The translations under genes and the position numbers were made by a program. Below the pieces are notes generated by a model. The model saw only the letters and a program-made list of their open reading frames with translations. It did no database searches and was not told the origin of the DNA. This document shows positions 1-10,760 of a stretch of 64,000 nucleotides of DNA, piece by piece. Position 1 is the first letter of the stretch. Each line of letters begins with the position of its first letter. Source of the stretch: Agrypnia vestita. Taxonomy: Eukaryota > Arthropoda > Insecta > Trichoptera > Phryganeidae. The stretch is from assembly GCA_016648135.1 (NCBI GenBank), contig JADDOH010004202.1, positions 175,537-239,536 of the forward strand. The letters run 5' to 3'.

Positions 1-970
1 AATAATGATATTTTTCATTGAATAATTAGAATTCTACGAAACCAAAATTATTTTATAGCACATTATACTTTTTGCAGTAATTATAAAATTTTAAAAACAA
101 TAAATTATTCCTTGTATACTTGTATATCTGTTTCATACCGAGGAGAATCTGGTATTTAAAGAAGATATATATTTTTTCTCTGCATAGTAGACCGAAGATA
201 TACAGCATCTAATAATACAATTTACGTCGTAATTCATATTTATAACGATACAGAAGGATATAAATTATCTTTCGTAACAAGAAATACGACATTAAAAAGT
301 TTGCTTATTACTCCGAGAATTTGTGGAATACAAGACAGATCGGTGGGGAAATTAAACTTTACACAAAAGTTACGTTCTGTCTATCTTAGCTTAAGAAAAT
401 AGGCTTTTTGCCAAGTGGAACGGAAGAGCTGATATGTTTTGTAGAATCTTGTCTATTTACTTATTCATTTTATTTTCAGTAAAACAAGACGTAATAAAAT
501 TACAATTAGTAGGTACACTCAGCCAATTACTCTACTAAAAGCAATGATATTATTTGAAGTGACATATAGATTCTCTCTCTCTACTGCACTTCTGATTACT
601 GGACGTGGTGATTGAATTTTATCCCGATAATGATGAAATTATGTTTGTAGAAGGTTTTTCAAAAGTAACGATGAGATTTTTGCATGAAATACAACAAAAA
701 TAATTTAAGATACAACCAAAATGTTGAAGCATAAATGATAACATTATGTTTTGATTAAATCGTCTTTTTAAATAGCCACCTCCGCATTGTTTACAGGAGT
801 GAATTCGCTGAATCCAATTATTTTTGCCTTTGTCAAATAAATTAGGCCTAACTTTTTGAATGCAGCCTTTTATATTTTTGATTTTAATTGCGTTAGCTTT
901 GTGGTTTACATAATTATCAATTTGAATTAATTAAACAACTCCGAATCAATCATTATCCAGTAACTTTACG
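1..970. other. AT-rich DNA, nothing recognised
   Basis: No open frame, repeat or transposon motif that I can support. A short CT-rich run lies near 570-585. Confidence 0.6.
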
Positions 971-1011
971 TGTACCTGTTTCGATACCACTGTATGTTCA
1001 TCATGACGGAC
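971..1011 (-). ncRNA. Degenerate Penelope-type hammerhead ribozyme
   Basis: Read on the minus strand, the sequence gives ATGATGA, one spacer base, a stem-loop with arms CATAC and GTATC, then GAAAC and AGGTA. The Penelope hammerhead order is CUGANGA, stem II, GAAA, short stem III, cleavage site. Here core C3 has become A and the closing pair of stem II is a C-C mismatch, so activity is unlikely. It faces away from the half-motif at 1061-1074, so the two come from different insertions. Confidence 0.6.
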
Positions 1012-1057
1012 GCAAAATAACTATCCATTACTTATTCTAGCAAACATTTGATATGCC

Positions 1058-1100
1058 ATCGAAACCGGTAGACGTAGAGTTACTAGTTAAGTGGTTAATT
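1058..1100 (+). repeat. 3' half of a Penelope hammerhead plus downstream repeat
   Basis: The sequence ATCGAAACCGGTAGACG is the stem II/GAAA/stem III/cleavage half of a hammerhead. The following ~25 bases match 32544-32568 almost exactly, so both loci belong to one Penelope-like family. The 5' half with CUGANGA is missing. It lies upstream of the Penelope-like ORF, but its sequence differs from the hammerhead at 2880, so it is not clearly the same element. Confidence 0.6.
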
Positions 1101-1264
1101 AATATAAAGTATTTTAATTAATTAAAATTAAGCAGCATTTTATATTTCGTTTTATATCATCAAGTGTTTGTAGTTTGTTTGAATAAACTATAAATTTCAA
1201 ATACACAAAAAGTAATCCAAAATCACGATTTCTTTGAGGCCATTTAATAATTGAATTTATTCAA

Positions 1265-1541
1265 ATTATTCTTCTTCTGCTTCATCTAGAACTGCGGTTT
1301 GTCATTTCTCGGAGCCTGTTCCTGGGATACAGATGTCCAGCTATCTCGTCATCTTTTATGCGGTATTCCTGGGAGTCTGGTACCTGATGGCAGCTTGTTT
1401 ACTGCTACGCTCACTACTCTCTCAGAACAAGCTCTCTCCACACGATCTCTCCAGTAACGTCTTCTAGAACTTCCTCATCGGATAATATCCTCGACGTAGC
1501 AAGTCCTTTGTCGGAATTCCTCACTCGGTCTCAGTCTCGCA
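1265..1541. other. G+C-richer stretch, unassigned
   Basis: Compositionally distinct from the flanks and directly upstream of the Penelope RT. The minus strand has a short open stretch with LINE-like or Penelope-like flavour, but no motif I can name. Confidence 0.3.
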
Positions 1542-1589
1542 ATGGGTCGGAGAGTCTTCACCTCAATTGTTCTTAGGAGATTTTTAGTT

Positions 1590-2843
1590 CTGGTTGTAAG
1601 TTTTGATATGGAATCTCTATACACAAATGTACCAGTCAACGAGAGCTTAGATATTACTCACCAACTGTTAATAAAAAACAACATCTCTGAGAGATATATC
1701 GAGCCTCTACAACACTGCCTGACATAAAATTATTTCCTCTGGAGAAGCGACTACTATATTCAAAAAGAAGAAGTAGAAATGGGATCACCAATAGCTCCAG
1801 TAGTCGCCAACTTATTCATGGAACACTTCGAAGAAAAGGCACTAAGAACTGCCACTCACCCACTTTCAATCTGGCTAAGATATGTGGTTGACACGTTCTG
1901 TATTTACCCACACGAATGTGAAGCGCTCAATAACTTTTTAGCACATTTAAATGGCCAACATCTACATATTAAATTCACCATGGAGGTTGTGAAGGATGAA
2001 AAATTAGCATTTTTAGACGTTCAAGTGCAACGAAGAGAGGATGGCAGTCCAGGACACACTGTATAGAGAAAACCGACACACACGAACAGGTACCTACACA
2101 AAACCTCGCACCACCATCCAGCGCAACTGAGGTCGGTCCCCACAGCATAAATAACACGGGCTAACATAATTTGTGACAAAAAAAACATTGCCTTGGAAAG
2201 AAAAACAATGCAGGATGCACTCATAGCTAATGGATACTCTCAGAACGTACGGACATCAAGAAAACGATCTAGCATATGCGATGTTCCAAGAAATAAAGCA
2301 TACATACCTTACATCAGAAGTCTTACTGACAAAATCAGCCGGGTATTGTTAAAATTAAATATAAAAACAGTTTTCAGCCCCCACAGTTCGATCTCACGTA
2401 TGTTAGATAGTGTAAAAGATCGAGTCTCCAGGTGTATACAGAGTGCCATGTGATTGTGGAGCGTTCTATATAGGACAAACCAAACACAACATCACTACAC
2501 CATTGAAGAAACATATTGGAACAATTAAAAACAACAACTCTAATATATCGGCAATCTGCGAACATCCATGCATCCAAAGGGAATCTCTGTCACTTCATCA
2601 GATTTGACAAGACAAAAATCTAATCAACAGAGCCGTACCTTACCCAATTTTATTACAGATGACAGTTCCAAACTATCAACTATTTCGAGCCCTGTTCTTA
2701 TGACATTAATTCAACCCTTGAGAGACGTCGCAATAAAGTCCGCCGACGTAATTAGTACGTATTACACACTGGCAACCTCTACTGTAGAAGAAGTGAACAC
2801 TCCACAACAAAGTGCATATAATTTACGCCCTCGAAAGCAGTAA
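1590..2843 (+). pseudogene. Penelope-like element: reverse transcriptase and GIY-YIG endonuclease, decayed
   Basis: Penelope-like elements are retroelements whose single protein joins a telomerase-like reverse transcriptase to a GIY-YIG endonuclease. The RT is readable in one frame from about 1600 to 2450: SFDMESLYTNVPV near 1600, MGSPIAPVVANLFMEHFE at 1779, RYVVDTF near 1880 and LAFLDVQVQ near 2005. In-frame stops fall at about 1725, 2064 and 2148. A frameshift near 2430 leads into the GIY-YIG block, where VPCDCGAFYIGQTKHN is followed by an EHPC block. The last part (2568-2843) ends in AYNLRPRK, a typical C-terminal motif of such proteins. Two catalytic losses are visible. The YVDD box reads YVVD. 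The arginine normally found about ten residues after the GIY-YIG motif is replaced (TPLKKH). The copy is therefore dead. The N-terminal part is missing. Confidence 0.9.
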
Positions 2844-2879
2844 TCAGTCCGCCCTTTGCCTCCGCGGGTAAAGGTCCTC

Positions 2880-2912
2880 CTGATGACGTTGAATATGTAT
2901 TCAACGAAACGC
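2880..2912 (+). ncRNA. Hammerhead ribozyme core of the Penelope-like element
   Basis: CTGATGA (2880-2886), one spacer base, a perfect 7-bp stem II (GTTGAAT with ATTCAAC, loop ATGT) and GAAAC (2906-2910). It lies 37 bases after the ORF stop, the position known for Penelope-encoded hammerheads. A second hairpin (CCGAGA with TCTCGG) follows at about 2912-2929. I could not resolve a stem I that pairs cleanly, so activity is uncertain. Confidence 0.7.
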
Positions 2913-2960
2913 CGAGAATCGTTTCTCGGAAAAACATACGGCTAGTATAAAATATCCGCA

Positions 2961-5284
2961 ACCATTTACAGTTAAATATGTCCAACGACCGTAATTACAA
3001 TCTTAACCCTTTAATAAGGATTTACAAAATTTGTGCAGAAGTTTTTAAAGATCGTGTTCAGATTATTAATTCACCAAACAGTTCTTGCAATAAGTTGATT
3101 GTGACGTCAGTATATTTGGCACCATCTTATTGGAACCACATGTCATTCAAATCAAATTTATCCAATTTCGGAAACAAAAATATCGCAAGCATTCATTGTA
3201 ACTGCATTTTCAACGTTATTTTGAAAAAAATATAGTTCGCTGATACCACTTTAAAAAATAAATATTTAGAGCCAAAAACCACACCATACGGGTGCAAAGG
3301 CTTGAATCTCTTGTGGATTACTTTTACACAAAAAATTACAGTTTTGCTTATTGACAAAGCCATTCATGCTCAATCAGCAAACTCACGATGGTCTAGTTAC
3401 GAAAATCTACGATGGTCTAGTAGCTTCAGTTCTTGAGTCAACGGAATCTGATAAGGGTGTAAACACAAATCTTTTCGTAAAATACGGGAAGTTGGCGTTG
3501 TTGAAAGACCCAATTCCTGCGAACGACAAGAAATCGATAAATTTGTATATTCTGTAACACAAGCTCTTACAACAGCAATATTTTCTTCGCCTATTGCATT
3601 TCATTGTCTTATTGATGATATAGTTTTGTGAATTTTGAAAGGATTCTCTGAATAGCAAGGACAGTAGGTCGATTATGTGGACTATAAATTGACGAAGTTC
3701 ACGTTGAGTTTTCACAAACGAACATTTGTTTCCATATTTTTTTAGGTAATTACCAAACGTTTTGTATTTGTATTCTGAACCATGGTGGATTGTCAAAGTA
3801 CACTATAATAAATGAATAAATAAAATTAAAAAATCAGAAACCATAAGAGTTTTTTTAGCTACTTAAAGTTATATGTATTTTCATTTAAATAATAAACAGT
3901 AAAACTAAATTAATAGTTATATTTTTATTTATTAAGTAAAAATATAATATATAATATAAAATTTTATATCTATCATTACTTGCACATTATGTCAGATAAA
4001 TAAATATATATAAAATCACGGGTACATCAGACTCACCGGGCATGCCGAGTGTAAAAAGTGCTTTGCTTAGATTGAAATATGTACTAATATTTTTGCATGC
4101 AACCAGAACATTGAAGCAAGAATTGTAGACGAATGAGACACATATATACGAGTACATTACATATTTCGGAAAGAAAACGAGATTACAAGTTTACCTGATA
4201 GATATTGTAATATATTTTAATCTGAATAGATAATTTGTGGACAGCAATATCAAAAAAAAAAATTAATGCAGTCATCGAGGATAAATATTTTTTAAATCAC
4301 ATAATTTTATTGAATAATCCTGCGTTATTTTTTTTATATTTGAAATATCCGTAGCTCATGAAAATAGTTTTGTTGAACTACATATAAATACCGGACAGAA
4401 TGAGCATTTAAATTTCATGTCAATTATCACCATTTGAGATGTTTCAGACATGTCGATTTTCTGTTTGTAATATGTACATAAATACATAAGATTCTAGCCA
4501 AGCTTAGTCCAGAATCTTACTAGTAAGCATTGATTACAATAATATTTTAACAATTTCCTATAAAAATAACAAATATTCTACATTTTCTAATAGAAATATA
4601 TATACATTTTTGATTTGGAGAGAGAACGCTGATAAGTTTTTTAATATTATTAAATTATTATTATTTATAGAATAGGAACTAAGCCTCTTGCTGCAGTTCA
4701 TTTCAAATCACTGGACATTGGGATCCTGATTCTCTTACTGATCCGCTTCCATGGCTGCCAATTCCACTTTATTCTACCCGTTCTTGTACAAAATACAAAG
4801 TATTTTGCATTCTCTAACTTCAAATCTTCACAAAGTAATGCATTCAACAAAATTGTATTGATTTTAGTATATTTTACCACGCTTACATAGCGTTACCAGT
4901 TTGTCTCTATGGAATCTTATAATCGATATTTCACCCGCTTTCCAATGTCCAAACGTATTAACATTATGCAATAGACGTATTCTCGATGACAATACTTGAA
5001 TCAATTCACCCATTAATATTTTAATTCATCATAATCAATTAATTAAAGTTGAAGAAAATTATATAACATGAAAAAATGTTCTTAAAGAAAACACGCTTGT
5101 ATTTAAATGTATCTACTAATAAGTCTAAAAAAAAAGAAATAAAAGCGTGGGCACTTTCCCTTCATCAACAACAGAATCCCGTTTTTTATTCTATTGACAG
5201 ATAAAAAAGATGTAACCTTGATTTTTATCGTTTTTCGTAAAATATTATAACGTAAAAATATTATAATTAAATATACATAACGAC
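2961..5284. other. AT-rich DNA with short unassigned frames
   Basis: Holds an 85-codon frame (2978-3235, plus), a 68-codon frame (3351-3557, plus) and a 129-codon frame (3407-3796, minus). None shows a recognisable domain, signal peptide or transposon motif, and the last two overlap. From 3800 to 5280 the DNA is very AT-rich and I see nothing else. Confidence 0.5.
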
Positions 5285-5345
5285 ATTTCAGCTGATTAGG
5301 TCATTATCAACTTATGGCCTAATCAGCCGAAACGATCGTCCTGTA
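5285..5345 (+). repeat. Inverted repeat, possible degenerate hammerhead
   Basis: Arms GCTGATTAGGTCAT (5291-5304) and its near complement at 5312-5327 form a hairpin. The right arm runs into GCCGAAACG, which resembles stem II and the GAAAC box of a Penelope hammerhead, followed by a TCGTCC tail. The CUGANGA box is not intact (CTTATG), so this is tentative. Confidence 0.35.
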
Positions 5346-5564
5346 TGTGTTATAATAAATTGAACTCAGAAAAAATCGTGTGCTGATTTTTTAATATTTA
5401 TATTTAATAATGGAGTTTTTTATAATTATTAATAACGTCAGTGTTCAAAAACATAAAAATTGTAACAGTTTAAAAAATAATTCGTGATCATTAATAAAAT
5501 TTAATTAACCATAAAACAAGTAAAGATAACACGATGTACAGTCAGTCCATTGAAGTATGAGTTG

Positions 5565-5810
5565 TAGGTATATACTGACACGGAATCGTAGCTTTAGTAG
5601 ACAAATCAAACACTAGAAATGAATTAAAGTTTTATAATAGTAATTAACTTCAGTCACTGGACACGAATTTATTTGTGGTACTATTCCGTAATTCGCACTA
5701 AATCTCACAACTAGTCACTCGAAAATCTTCCACTTGTGTCAAGAAATTCTGATTCAGGTTGCTTGTATCGCTCTGATCACTATCGAACATCTCTCATACG
5801 TCCCTTTTTG
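5565..5810 (+). repeat. Dispersed repeat B, copy 1 (possible LTR)
   Basis: Starts near TGACACGGAATCGTAGC and shares a patchy alignment with 30833-31000, which starts TGTCACGGGTCGTGGCC. Both then have a GACAAAT block, an AAACACT block and a run of similar AT-rich sequence. The TG start would fit a solo LTR, but no matching CA end or target duplication was found. Confidence 0.35.
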
Positions 5811-6229
5811 TATCTGGTTTTACTATTTCTATGATATCATCTCGCATTTCAAAACCAAGTGTTGTTACCATTCATCTTATGCATAACTTATAATCGTAAC
5901 TTATAACTTAAGCTTATGTAAAATAAAAATAATTAATAATATCAATAAATTGTGAAATTTTTGACGAGTAGCCTTTTCTATTTTTGGAAGTGGTTTTACC
6001 TTACTTACTTACTTTAACCTTAATCGCGATTCACAGCAGCAAAAATTTAGCACAAAATGAATTCATCTGCCGAAGTTGTTGAATGAATGAAAGCACCGCT
6101 CTCAAATATTACAAAAACTCTAAAACTATTGGCTATTATACCATCAAAAAGTTTGCACAAATTTTAAGTTGATTCAAATTATTTTCACTTACATTACTTG
6201 GAATTTTGAATTCAGATCATTAAAAAAAA
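5811..6229. other. AT-rich DNA, nothing recognised
   Basis: No frame or repeat that I can support; a short TTAC run lies at 6001-6013. Confidence 0.5.
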
Positions 6230-6263
6230 TAGCTACATATAACCCGTCAAAAATGACGGACTT
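6230..6263 (-). mobile_element. Helitron-like family C, 3' end fragment
   Basis: On the minus strand the hairpin CCGTCA/TGACGG is followed by GGTTATATGTAG. This matches the 3' end at 33870-33901 (hairpin, GGGTTACAG, CTAG). The terminal CTAG has decayed to GTAG. Confidence 0.5.
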
Positions 6264-6904
6264 TTATCATATTTGTCAACGGCCAGTTAAGAACGTGAGA
6301 ACAGCGCAATCTAGAATAACATAGCAATTTGTAACGATAACGTAACGGAATTTGTTACAAAGATAATTATATATTTTGATTATGATCAATATCAAGGACA
6401 TATGAGATAAAGTAATGGATGCACTTATTAGTTTTAATTTTCAATAAACTGAAATATTAAACAAAAATCCAAATATTAAAAAATCTAATTAGTAAAAATA
6501 TAAATAAAATAGCATGAAGTCAATGTTTTCATATTATTTTATAACAATGTTTATATCATACTAATTTTGAAGACGGAATGAGATCAGCCATGGGATAGGA
6601 AGTTATGAACAGAAATACGAAATAATTATTATTGGGGATATATATATAGGTTGTTAAAGGGAATCCAAGAATTGACTCTATGTACAGTTGAAACAATACT
6701 GGCTACAGAATTTCGATAGAACGGCTTGATTTATGACACTATTTTTTACGGTTCACGGTTGGTTAACAAAGCAGAAAACGGTGATTTAACTGTTAGTTTA
6801 TTAACCCAGCATTAATTACAAGACATAAGAAAATAAAATCATAAGAAAATTCTCATGGATTCTAGAACATAATAAAAAATATAATAACAAAATGAATATA
6901 CATT
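6264..6904. other. AT-rich DNA, nothing recognised
   Basis: No convincing feature; a short TA run occurs near 6640. Confidence 0.5.
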
Positions 6905-7105
6905 TTAATCATCATTGTTCGCTGAGGGAAGTGAAATTTTCAAATATCTTCTTATCGGTTGAGTGCACACTTAATTACATTTCCAAAGAGTTTGAGAGGT
7001 TGTTCACGGCATCCGGCAGCAATTTATTAATTATATTTCCTGCAGCAGGTACACCAATATTATGAACGTAAGATTTCTTCATCATATTATATTTCTTGTA
7101 TCAAA
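6905..7105 (-). pseudogene. Possible LINE C-terminal remnant
   Basis: The minus strand reads NIINKLLPDAVNNLSNSLEM, which resembles the WNxLPxxVV...S...FK block at the end of Jockey/CR1-type RT proteins, followed by a stop. Only one short block is visible, so this is weak. Confidence 0.3.
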
Positions 7106-7138
7106 TATTTCTTGGTATCCACAATGTACAAAAATAAA

Positions 7139-7175
7139 TAGTCATGCCCACTAGGCTACGAGGGCCGCCATGATG
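7139..7175 (-). repeat. SINE family 2, 5' head fragment
   Basis: The minus strand reads GGCGGCCCTCGTAGCCTAGTGGGCATGAC, with internal promoter A-box character. It matches the head of the copy at 58385-58498. It is cut off where the foldback element begins. Confidence 0.5.
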
Positions 7176-7384
7176 ATGACAGATTATTATAAATTATATT
7201 AACCTTATTACTATTACTCATTATTATTATTTATTATAATGAGTTTAATATATTTTATATTTCCATTACTTTAAGAGAACTTCATACTTCACCTGTGGAT
7301 GAGAGATTCTGGTTACCTGGAAATATAAAATATATTAACTCAGTAGAGGTAACTAGGTTAATATAATTTATAATAATCTGTCAT
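7176..7384. mobile_element. Foldback MITE with 29-bp perfect inverted ends
   Basis: The first 29 bases (7176-7204) are the exact complement of 7356-7384. A second inner pair (7241-7264 with 7319-7341) also matches with one indel. The ~209-bp element would fold almost completely into one long hairpin. It has no coding capacity. Superfamily and target duplication are not clear. Confidence 0.8.
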
Positions 7385-8439
7385 TATGAATAATCTCTAT
7401 AAAGTAAACGTCAATTCATCTACAATGCAAAATATGATATTTTGTTTTAAAAGCACGTGCTTTTAAGTTATTTTTGTGATAAATGGGTTAAACAATTTGG
7501 ACTACCAATGTAATTACAGTGATGATAAAGATGAATAAATGATGATTGTGATTATGATGAGAAGATGACGATGATAGAGATTATGATAATGTGAAGTACC
7601 TAACGTTATGTAAATCACCTCGAATGTCTCGTCAGCTATAATAAGGTCGACAGTTTTTCCAAAATGGATACCAATTTTCAATATTAAGAGCGTTAAGAAA
7701 TATATGTTTTTGAAGTTTCTTTTAATGGTATATTTAATTATTTTTTATAAATAAATATCGTACATTGATTGATCATTAAAAATATTTGATTAATTTTACT
7801 TTTTTATCCGTACTTGAGATTTTAAGAAATTATTTTGTTTTTCATTACTAGTTTCGAGTAAATTAGAATTTCTCATCGACAGGTAAAGTACAAAACTAAC
7901 TACTTTTTAAATAAAGAATTTTGACAATAATGGTTAGGTACTGAAAAAATGATCTGAAGTTACTGATGTAAGGGTGGTTGTGGTTGTAACGGGAATATTG
8001 AGAGAAAAGAAGAAGAGTTATTAAAGGTAATGTTGTTAAGTAAATACACCCAAATTAAAAAAAATAATAATTTACAAACTTCAAAAATTATTTATTTTAT
8101 CACCCTTACGCACGAATAATAGAAACTAAAATAGAAACTGGTAGTGAACAAATAAAATAATTTCTTGTAAACTCAAGTAGAGACAACAAATATAAATATA
8201 ATGAAATATTTTTAATATTTTCTCATTATGATTATCTACAGTGTAAACATCAAATCCATCAAAAATTGAGTTTACACATATTGAGTTCTGTATTATTTAC
8301 TCAATATAGGAACAATAATACCTAAATAAGAAAAAAAGTATTTACAGGATGGTACTTTTACGTTTATTTGCGTAAAAGTATCGAATCAACGCAGACCTGA
8401 GGTGTTAAAATTCCCCCGTGTGAATTTTTATCATTAAAA
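7385..8439. other. AT-rich DNA, nothing recognised
   Basis: A low-complexity GAT-rich patch lies at about 7515-7590. Otherwise there is no supported feature. Confidence 0.5.
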
Positions 8440-8730
8440 TTAAAAAGGCGGTTATTAAGTGCCAGAGCGGCGATAAATTATCAGCCGGTCACCGAAAGCC
8501 ATTTGGTACTCTGTAGGTTATCTTTACTTCCCGCCCTCTCCGTAATTTTCCATTTTTCCGAATCAGCAAACATATTCCCGCTCTCTTAATCCGGAAACAC
8601 TGCAGTGGCCTGCCGGAGACTTTAAGTAGCCCGGTAGGTGCTGGCCTTGATGGGGTCCGCGAGGTGCGCCGCTGGATGGTGTGCGTTATTACGCTAGCGA
8701 TCGAGTGGTATCTATTTCCGTGACAGCGAA
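8440..8730. other. G+C-richer island without a frame
   Basis: Contains many CpG and GGCGG/CCGG words and no open frame of note, bounded by sharply AT-rich DNA. It could be a conserved regulatory element or an old transposon piece. I see no transposon motif. Confidence 0.35.
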
Positions 8731-8807
8731 GTTAAATTCGTTTCAATTTAAACAGATTAAACAAAAAATCTTGAAACGGGACTACATTTCCACCCGGGAT
8801 TCATTTG

Positions 8808-8914
8808 TGATAAAATTTTCCAATCGAAACGAAATTTAGCAAAATAAGGAATTATTTTCATAAATAATTCAAATTATGAAAACGAGAAAATTTATTTTGT
8901 GGTGACATTATTAA
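8808..8914. repeat. 107-bp direct duplication, left copy
   Basis: Matches 9192-9298 with two differences. It ends in TTAA at 8911-8914, exactly where a piggyBac-like end begins. Confidence 0.9.
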
Positions 8915-9141
8915 CCTTCGTAAGGTCCTCGGGTCAATTTTGACCCATTTTGGGATGAATGAGCAATTTTCTCGAAAAATAACGGTTTTTGAATATTGAT
9001 ATTTTATGACCTTTATTTAATCGTTGTCTTGAGCTTATTTTCAAATTATCTTTTTTTTAAAACTTATGTTACTGTGCGTATGAACTTTTTTACTCTAATG
9101 GCCTTCGGGTCAAGTTTGACTCACAGGTAATAACAAGTTAA
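8915..9141. mobile_element. piggyBac-like MITE candidate
   Basis: Begins after TTAA with CCTTCGTAAGGTCCTCGGGTC and an inner GGGTCAATTTTGACCC palindrome. The far side has GGCCTTCGGGTCAAGTTTGACTC and then AAGTTAA at 9135-9141. Two TTAA sites and inverted GGGTCAA-type motifs near each end are the piggyBac pattern. The terminal bases themselves match poorly and the element is non-coding. Confidence 0.5.
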
Positions 9142-9191
9142 TTTTTAACGCACAAAACGTCTTGTCTGGTTATCGTTTATTAGAATTGAAT

Positions 9192-9298
9192 TGATAAAAT
9201 TTTCCAATCGAAACGAAATTTAGCAAAATAAGGAATTATTTTCATAAATAATTCAAATTATGCAAACGAGAAAAATTATTTTGTGGTGACATTATTAA
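9192..9298. repeat. 107-bp direct duplication, right copy
   Basis: Partner of 8808-8914. After the last TTAA it continues into TAAAATG rather than into a transposon end. Confidence 0.9.
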
Positions 9299-9719
9299 TA
9301 AAATGTGAAATGAAAAATATCATAATAAAATATAAAATGAAAAATATCAACATGTTTCAGAGCCCATGGCTAAATCTTATAAAGTATTTCTATGCTAAGT
9401 AGATTGATTAATATTCCATTATAAGTGGATAATTTTAACAATGAATTAAATATGTTTAAACTGATTGCATTTAATAATGATTTTGATACAAAATTATGCT
9501 AAATAAAAAGTATAAGAATAATTTTTTTTTTCTTTTTTTACTTACTTACTTGTCTTTTGTTTACCCTTCAATATTTGATACTGAAAAATATTGGACAAAA
9601 ATTGTATTAATAATTAAACTTAATACTTAATAAATAAATTCAAATGTTGTTCAACCAACTTTCTATACTAATAATAAATTTAAAAAATATATATTAAATA
9701 ATAAGGATGAGGATAATTT
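9299..9719. other. AT-rich DNA, nothing recognised
   Basis: Very low G+C; no supported feature. Confidence 0.5.
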
Positions 9720-9722
9720 TAT

Positions 9723-9965
9723 GAAGAATCGGGTGTTTATAAGTTGATTTGTAATGATTATTTTTATATACGAAAAACGTCTAGAAATTTAGAAGTTAAA
9801 GATAAAGATCACTTGATGTGTTTAAGTAACAATAATAATTCCGAATTTTCAAACCACCTTTTAGCTATGGATCATTATTTTTATATTAATAAGGGTTTAC
9901 AAATTTTATATACAAATTATGCAGAATCACAGTTTGATATATTAGAAATTATGAAAATAAGATAA
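9723..9965 (+). pseudogene. GIY-YIG endonuclease fragment of a second Penelope-like element
   Basis: The frame reads SGVYKLICNDYFYIRKTSRN, then KDHLMCLSNNNNS, SNHLLAMDHYF and a C-terminal LDILE-like end. Order and spacing match the GIY-YIG C-terminus of Penelope-like proteins (VYKLxCxxC, YIGQTxRxF, RYKxH, HLxxxxH). The GIY-YIG glycine is arginine (YIRKT) and the catalytic arginine region reads VKDKDH, so it is dead. It is far more AT-rich in codon use than the copy at 1.6 kb, which suggests a different, older lineage. The RT part is absent. Confidence 0.7.
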
Positions 9966-10439
9966 AGTATTTATAGTAAATTGAATATTATAAATAACCG
10001 GGTCCTTTTTGCACATAGTTATCTTTTAAATTTGTTTTCATATTATTAGGTACTTCATTATTATTAATTTCCCTCATATAATTTTTTCATGTTAGTAGGT
10101 TTTTATGTTAGTAATATTATTTATTTTAAATTGGAAACATATTGATATTTTTCAATACAAAAGTGGTGAAAACAAAGTTCATTTTTATTAAATATATACA
10201 AATTAAATTATTTTATTTTTAAATATATTGCTTAAGCAAGAATATAAGTGTATTAGTGGCTAGGAGAATCTATTTATACTCTCCCACTTTATTATGTTTT
10301 TTTGTGTCCGGGAGATATTCCGGATTAAATTAAAAATTTTAATGCCAATTTAAGTTGATAACTATTTGAAAATGGAAAAGTAGTTGAGTAATTTAAGAAA
10401 AGTTACATACACGATCCCATTTTTCGTGAACTTATGGTT
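9966..10439. other. AT-rich DNA, nothing recognised
   Basis: No feature that I can support. Confidence 0.5.
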
Positions 10440-10760
10440 AACACAGTGAAATTATGTACATCTAAATCTATGTATACTGTTTCATGAGAAGAGACTACAG
10501 ATGTCTCTACCATAGACCCTTGAAATATACGGATGATTTCTATTTCGTTCACATAAGTAACTTTTTAAAAATTTTCAATGTGTGTATATTCTAACGATGG
10601 AATTGGTGACCGTTGCATTGTATAGGGTGACTACTTAAGCCAGCTCATGAGGGTTGTAAGCCCTGGTCCATCTTTCAAAAGACTCCCATACATGTTTCTC
10701 ATATAAATAGCTTCGTCTCTGAAAACCTTATTTAATTAACCTTAATTAATGAAGTTAAGT
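10440..10760 (+). repeat. Dispersed repeat A, copy 1
   Basis: Shares ordered blocks with 42330-42670, with the 32 kb copy and with 30665-30790. These are a CAGATGTCT block, GATGGAATTGGTGA with CGTTGCATTGT, then CAGCTCAT, TAAGCCCTGG and a TTTCTCATATAAATAGCTTCGTC tail. All copies found lie on the plus strand. It has no coding capacity. Class unknown: SINE-like in length, but I see no clear A and B boxes. Confidence 0.6.

Noticed and set aside
2978..3235. 85-codon plus-strand frame after the Penelope hammerhead
   Set aside because: Position suggested a second Penelope ORF, but the product has no motif and these elements do not usually code after the ribozyme.
3407..3796. 129-codon minus-strand frame
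   Set aside because: No domain or motif, overlaps a plus-strand frame, and sits in DNA with no other coding sign; treated as chance.
6240..6262. CCCGTCAAAAATGACGGAC as a piggyBac subterminal palindrome
   Set aside because: It resembles the motif at 17.7 kb, but the adjoining GGGTTATATGTAG fits the Helitron-like family C end better and no TTAA pairing was found.
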